Shown: piece after piece, positions 60,201 to 64,000 of the stretch
Numbering within the stretch: the stretch's first letter is position 1
Layout: the number at the start of each line of letters is the position of its first letter
Assembly (NCBI RefSeq): GCF_009870125.1
Contig: NC_046679.1
Coordinates: 682,001-746,000, forward strand
From: Drosophila pseudoobscura
Taxonomy: Eukaryota; Arthropoda; Insecta; Diptera; Drosophilidae
Direction of reading: 5' to 3'
Length of the DNA stretch: 64,000 nucleotides
Notes under the pieces: model-generated
What the model was told of the DNA's origin: nothing
The model's input: the letters and a program-made list of their open reading frames with translations, nothing else
Database searches by the model: none
Position numbers and translations under genes: made by a program

Positions 60201-61756
60201 AGCATGTCATAAAAAATAAAGCAAGCATAAAGTTTTTTCTGTTTTCTGTGGGATATTTTTAGCCTGGCAATGCCATCAAATTAGGCCTCTCCAAACCAGG
60301 AGGATCCCTCCCCAAAGCTATCCCATCGATTGTATCTATCTATCCCCAAACATGGACTGATGATGGTGATCTTCCGCCTGCATCCTCTCCCTTGATACTT
60401 ACAATCCTTGCTGTAGTCATTCTCAAATGCATCCTCAATGGAATGACTCAGGCTGGGGGCCATCGGCACCTCGTACTTCTCCTTCTTGCACTCTGAGTTG
60501 CTGAGGCTGAGCAGCTGCTGCTGGCGTTGCTCCTCCTCCTGCTGCTGCTGCTCCTGTTGCTGCTGTTCCTCCTGCAACTGCAACTCCTGCTGCAATTGCT
60601 GGAAGCTGCGAAAGTCGCTGGTGGCCTCCTGCTGCTGATGCTGCTGCTGCTGCTGGAGACGCTCGGCGCACTCCTCTGCGGCAGGTCCGCCACTCCCTCC
60701 CAGGATGGAGAGCGTTCCGTTGCCCGTGCCACAAAGCAGGGCTGCCAGCTCGCTCGAGTCGGTGGTGAAGACTCCGCCGGCCTGCTGCTGCTGCTGGTGG
60801 TGCTGCTGCTGGTGCTGGTGCTGCTGCACTGGCGATGGCGACAGGGAGGACACTGTCGATGCGGGCGACGAGCACAATGAGTTGGAGAAATGCTGCTGCT
60901 GCTGCTGTTGTTGCTGTTGCTGCTGCTGTTGCTGGTTGTACTGGCTGTATGCCTGCTGCTGCTGGTGGTGGTGCTGCTGCTGTTGGAGCAGCTGCAACTG
61001 CTGAATGGCATCGATCTCCTTGGGCATGGATCCGTGCAGGTCCTCGGGCGGACACCACATGAGGTCCGTCTCCGTGAGCAGGGGCATGTCATCGCCCATC
61101 GGGATGTAGGGGGCGCGCATCCCGAAGTCCACGAACGAGAAGTCATCCTCCTGGGTCAGCGAACTGGGGCTGCACAGCGATGGCAGGCTGCTGTCCTCGG
61201 GACTCTGCAAAAATGAAAGGAGAAAAGCGTTAGCAATTGCCATTGGAAATCCTCTAGACCCTCCTTATAGCAGGTAGGGTTAGGTCTACACCCACCTTCG
61301 ATGTGATGCTGGGCGAGTGGAGATGCTGGGAGCAGCTCGTGTCGTTCGACTCCTCGCGGTAGTTGAACAGCGGATCGATGTTGCTGCTGCTGCTGTTGCT
61401 GTTGTCGTGATGCTGGTGCTGATGCTGGCTGTTGCTCTGGTGGCTGGGAGTGCTCCCGTTGGAGGCCCCTGCTGCTGTGGTCACCACTTCTGTGGGCGTG
61501 AGCGGGCTGAGGGGACTGCTGGCGTAGCTGCTGCTTTGGCTGCCGCTGTGGCTGTGGCCGCTGCTCCTCTGGTAGTGGGGCGCCACGCTGGCCGTCGTCG
61601 AGCAGGTGGTCGAGTCCAAGGAGTTGATTTCGTCCGGCAGCAGGCAGGAGCTCATGAGGCCCACCAGCATGTCGCTGAAGGGCGTCATCTCGTCCAGCTG
61701 GATGCAGGCCGTCGAGGCCAAATGGTGGGACAGATCGTCGGGTTCCTCCTTGAGCA
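48210..61756 (-). CDS. sima: sima, HIF-alpha orthologue, 3' half of the gene (partial)
   Basis: Four exons in the window, 61296-61756, 60403-61204, 58486-59183 and 48210-48878, join in phase to about 876 C-terminal residues. The 5' exons with bHLH and PAS domains lie right of the window. The second exon holds the oxygen-dependent degradation motif MRAPYIPMGDDM, equivalent to LAPYIPMDDD of human HIF-1alpha. The prolyl-hydroxylase target proline codon is at 61109-61111. Long Gln-rich tracts surround it. The last exon is Ser/Asp-rich, with a basic SPRKRVLI patch. It ends in an acidic-hydrophobic segment (MMDLCNDDYIMSEGGFEFSE, then LEQVLGWSEIV), likely an activation domain. Sima is the hypoxia and insulin-TOR responsive factor that pairs with Tango, degraded through Fatiga and VHL. 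The donor GAC|GTAAGT at 58485 joins a 9.6-kb intron. Reading through it gives an alternative short end at 58426. Confidence 0.93.
49363..49390. repeat. (CCAGG)n tandem repeat
   Basis: Five tandem CCAGG units in the sima intron. Confidence 0.85.
53755..53801. repeat. GTAATCGTTATC-type tandem repeat
   Basis: Alternating GTAATCGT and TATCGTAATCG units in the sima intron. Confidence 0.75.
53867..53911. repeat. GTATAGGGG minisatellite
   Basis: Four or five tandem units of GTATAGGGGG with length variation. Confidence 0.8.
57960..57998. repeat. GCATTC hexamer repeat
   Basis: Tandem CATTTG/CATTCG/CATCCG/CAGCCG units, decaying to the right. Confidence 0.8.
58426..58485 (-). CDS. sima: Alternative short C-terminus of sima (intron read-through)
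   Basis: If the donor at 58485 is not used, the frame continues for 19 codons (VSAGYCIVPMRPKKQLAKV) to a TAG at 58426-58428. The added tail is basic. This would remove the 222-residue C-terminal activation segment. Whether such an mRNA exists cannot be told from the sequence. Confidence 0.35.
   Translation of the reverse strand, partial: VSAGYCIVPMRPKKQLAKV
60890..60935 (-). repeat. CAG/CAA tract encoding poly-Gln in sima
   Basis: CTG/TTG triplets on the plus strand encode more than ten consecutive Gln. It is one of several Gln-rich tracts in the 60403-61204 exon. Confidence 0.85.
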
Positions 61757-64000
61757 CTGAAATAGCGATAGAGACAGAGATTTGGTTAGTATCGGTTTCT
61801 CCTGGTTTTCTCCTGCTTCTTCGATGCTAGAACTCTCTCAATTCGGTTTCGGTTTCGGCGTTGGTTTGTCATCTACGCATACATTTTGTGGCTGTTAATT
61901 AATGGAACCCTTGGCCATTGCCGAAAATTCATTTATCGCCAGAGCTAGTGCCCGTGCTAGTGCCAGAGCCAGTGCTAGAGCCAGAGCTCTGCTCTAATTG
62001 ACAGCTCGTCTCAATTGAATCTAATTGAACGCGTTTCCTCCGTGAATTAGTCGCCTAGTCGATGGTTGCCACTGGCACTGCCCACTACCCACTGCCCCAT
62101 CGAATCGAAATCGAGCCATGATTTTTATGGCTCTCATAACTCTTCCGCCCCTCTGGCACACAGGGAGGGAGCAGGGAGGGAGGACTCATTAATCAGCATT
62201 TTGGGGCAGCGCGCTATCAGCAGCAGCAAACCCCTTTGACGCACACGGAAAAAGTGCGGACAAAGCAAACAGAAAATAGAAAACAAATCGGAGAATCTCC
62301 GAGGAGGGAGGCTGCATCCTATTATTCTTAGTGATTTTTCCTGAATTAAATAACTCTCGTGAGGGCATCAATCCGATGCGATTGTCAAAGGTGCACGGCG
62401 CTTATCATCTGCCAGAAAGCCACCCCTGCGCTGCCCCCCGACCCCCCGACCCCTGGGACTCAGATTCATTCGCTTGGGATGCGGCTCTCGCGTCACGAGC
62501 ATCTGACCCGATCCCCGCTCCCCGATCCCGGTCCCCTCTATCAAACAAACCAATAGTATTATATGGTGTATATGCTAATAAAACTGGTCTCAACCGCCTC
62601 GGCGACTATTAAGTTGCAATGGCAGACCGCAGGCCAAGTAGAATTTCAAATGCATTCGTGAGTGTATTCGTGAGTCTATGGACAGGAATGTGAGTGCATT
62701 GCAGGGGGGCTTACTTCTGTGGAGTGCCATAAATCCCTCTGACAGCGGCACCATCAGCAGCCATATAAGCAGAAGCCTATCGTGCTCTCTCCCAGAGTGG
62801 ATTAGCCAGCTATCTGTTTTCTGCCCACACACAACTCTCCAGGCGAGTACTGTACATATATCTATATACATATGGTAGCAATAAAGATCCGATTATCTGT
62901 AGGGCTTTTTAGGGATGGGGTAGGGTGGTGGAACACTCATTCTGGGACTGGGACTGGGACTGGGACGGGACCTGGGACTGGCACCTGGAACCTGCGACTG
63001 GCACTTGCTCTTGCGGTCGCTGCATTCGACACAAACAAATTAATTAACAATGCACGCCTAAAGGTGGTCTCCCCCTGCACCTGCCCTTGGGGCAGTACCC
63101 GGCACTGGGCACCCGGCAGTGTATTTGTGACTTGTAATTATGGCACTCGAGTGCTATTCAAACGCTGGCATCGCCGCTGTCGCCGAGGCTTTTGCGGAAA
63201 AAACAACAGAAATTATGGCGTATGATAATGCAAAGCCCCCCACCCCCACGCCCTCCTTAGACTGCCCCTGCCCCCTGCCGATCCCTCAGAATCGAGTGCA
63301 GTTCATGAAATGTGCAAGGCCGCATTTAGCGGCTAACTAAATGGCTAAATGGGCCTACAACGACGACTCGTAGAGAGATGAGAACAGGCCGAGGCTGGAG
63401 GCTGGAGGCTGAGCCGTGACTGCAACGGCGACTGTGGCCATCACCCAGTGAGTGATTCAATCGCCCAATCGAATCGAATGGGAGCCAGCAGCATGCTAGC
63501 ATGTGAAAGGCATCTCTGCACTTGAGCCACATTCGGTGGGGCTGTCTGTGCACTTGAATATCGTGTGGCGCGTGTACATATATTCGAAAGTTTTTTGGGG
63601 AGGGAACAGGTTGCCGCATTAACACACGAGACACAGGCACAGGCACAGATACAGATACAGATACAGATACATACAGCACAGACGGACCCGTGACTTGGGA
63701 GGGAAATCTTCAGATGATGGAAAGAGAGAACCCAAGCGAAAAACAACCTCAATTTAAATAAATTTATGTCATCATCTTTGCAATTGAAGAGCCAGCAGCT
63801 CCTGCTCCTCCGCTTCTCCATTCCTCCAATCTCGTGTCGTGTCGTGACGTGACGTAGTTCCAAATCAGAATCAGAAAAAACAAAGACTGAGACAGAGACA
63901 GCATCGAAAATGACTGCCGGACACTGGCACTTAAGAAGCGACCAAAGCCAGAGACAAAACGGGGCCACAGGGCGATGCCTTGGCGATGCTTTTTTTCAGT
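61757..64000 (-). other. sima intron reaching the right edge
   Basis: No bHLH- or PAS-like coding was found on the minus strand, so the intron before the LKEEPDD exon extends past 64000. Simple repeats include GGGACT units at 62940-62980 and CAGATA units at 63645-63672. Confidence 0.55.
62940..62980. repeat. GGGACT hexamer repeat
   Basis: Five or six tandem copies of GGGACT with GGGACG/GGGACC variants. Confidence 0.8.

Noticed and set aside
60435-61146. Ala-rich and Ser-rich minus-strand frames of over 200 codons
   Set aside because: Frame-shifted readings of the sima poly-Gln exon; only the Gln frame joins neighbouring exons in phase and holds the ODD motif.
1-64000. CRISPR arrays, operons, bacterial genes, tRNA or rRNA genes
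   Set aside because: None seen; the window is insect nuclear DNA, and short tandem repeats here are microsatellites without spacers.

Overview
The window is nuclear DNA of a fruit fly (genus Drosophila). Short GT-AG introns of about 50-100 bp, Gln- and Ala-rich coding repeats, abundant CATA/TATG microsatellites and orthologues of genes known from D. melanogaster 99C-99D (RpS8, Zip99C, dgt1, Cad99C, sima) place it on Muller element E. The gene set does not fix the species. A non-melanogaster, possibly obscura-group, fly is my inference only. Gene models were built by hand from reading frames, splice sites and intron phase. Coding exons of the named genes join in phase without internal stops.

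Left part (1-13.6 kb): an Ala/Pro-rich coding exon of an unrecognised minus-strand gene whose downstream exons lie outside the window; a possible 22-codon spliced plus-strand ORF; and a complete minus-strand WDR44-type WD40 protein with an N-terminal FFAT-like motif. Middle (13.6-28.5 kb): a compact block with Zip99C (+, ZIP13-type metal transporter), RpS8 (-, with a box C/D snoRNA candidate in its last intron), a two-BED-finger protein (+), a LOTUS plus extended-Tudor protein (+) and dgt1/NSL2 (+). Two degraded short coding-like pieces lie between the BED and LOTUS genes.

Right part (28.5-64 kb): Cad99C (-, complete coding region in 10 exons, Usher-type cadherin), then about 10 kb without a convincing gene that holds a degraded INE-1/DINE-1-like relic, a coding-like pseudogene and more repeat copies, then the 3' half of sima (HIF-alpha, -) including its oxygen-dependent degradation motif, a 9.6-kb intron and the C-terminal exon. 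The 5' exons of sima (bHLH-PAS) lie beyond the right edge.

The most unusual signal is a dispersed repeat family of up to about 220 bp, seen at five places. It sits immediately upstream of the WDR44-like, BED-finger and dgt1 genes and near the pseudogene. Its promoter-proximal half carries repeated GGTATATTT boxes and, in two or three copies, a CGGTCACACTG-type box. Both resemble known Drosophila housekeeping core-promoter motifs (Motif 6 and Motif 1). It looks like a mobile or duplicated promoter module.
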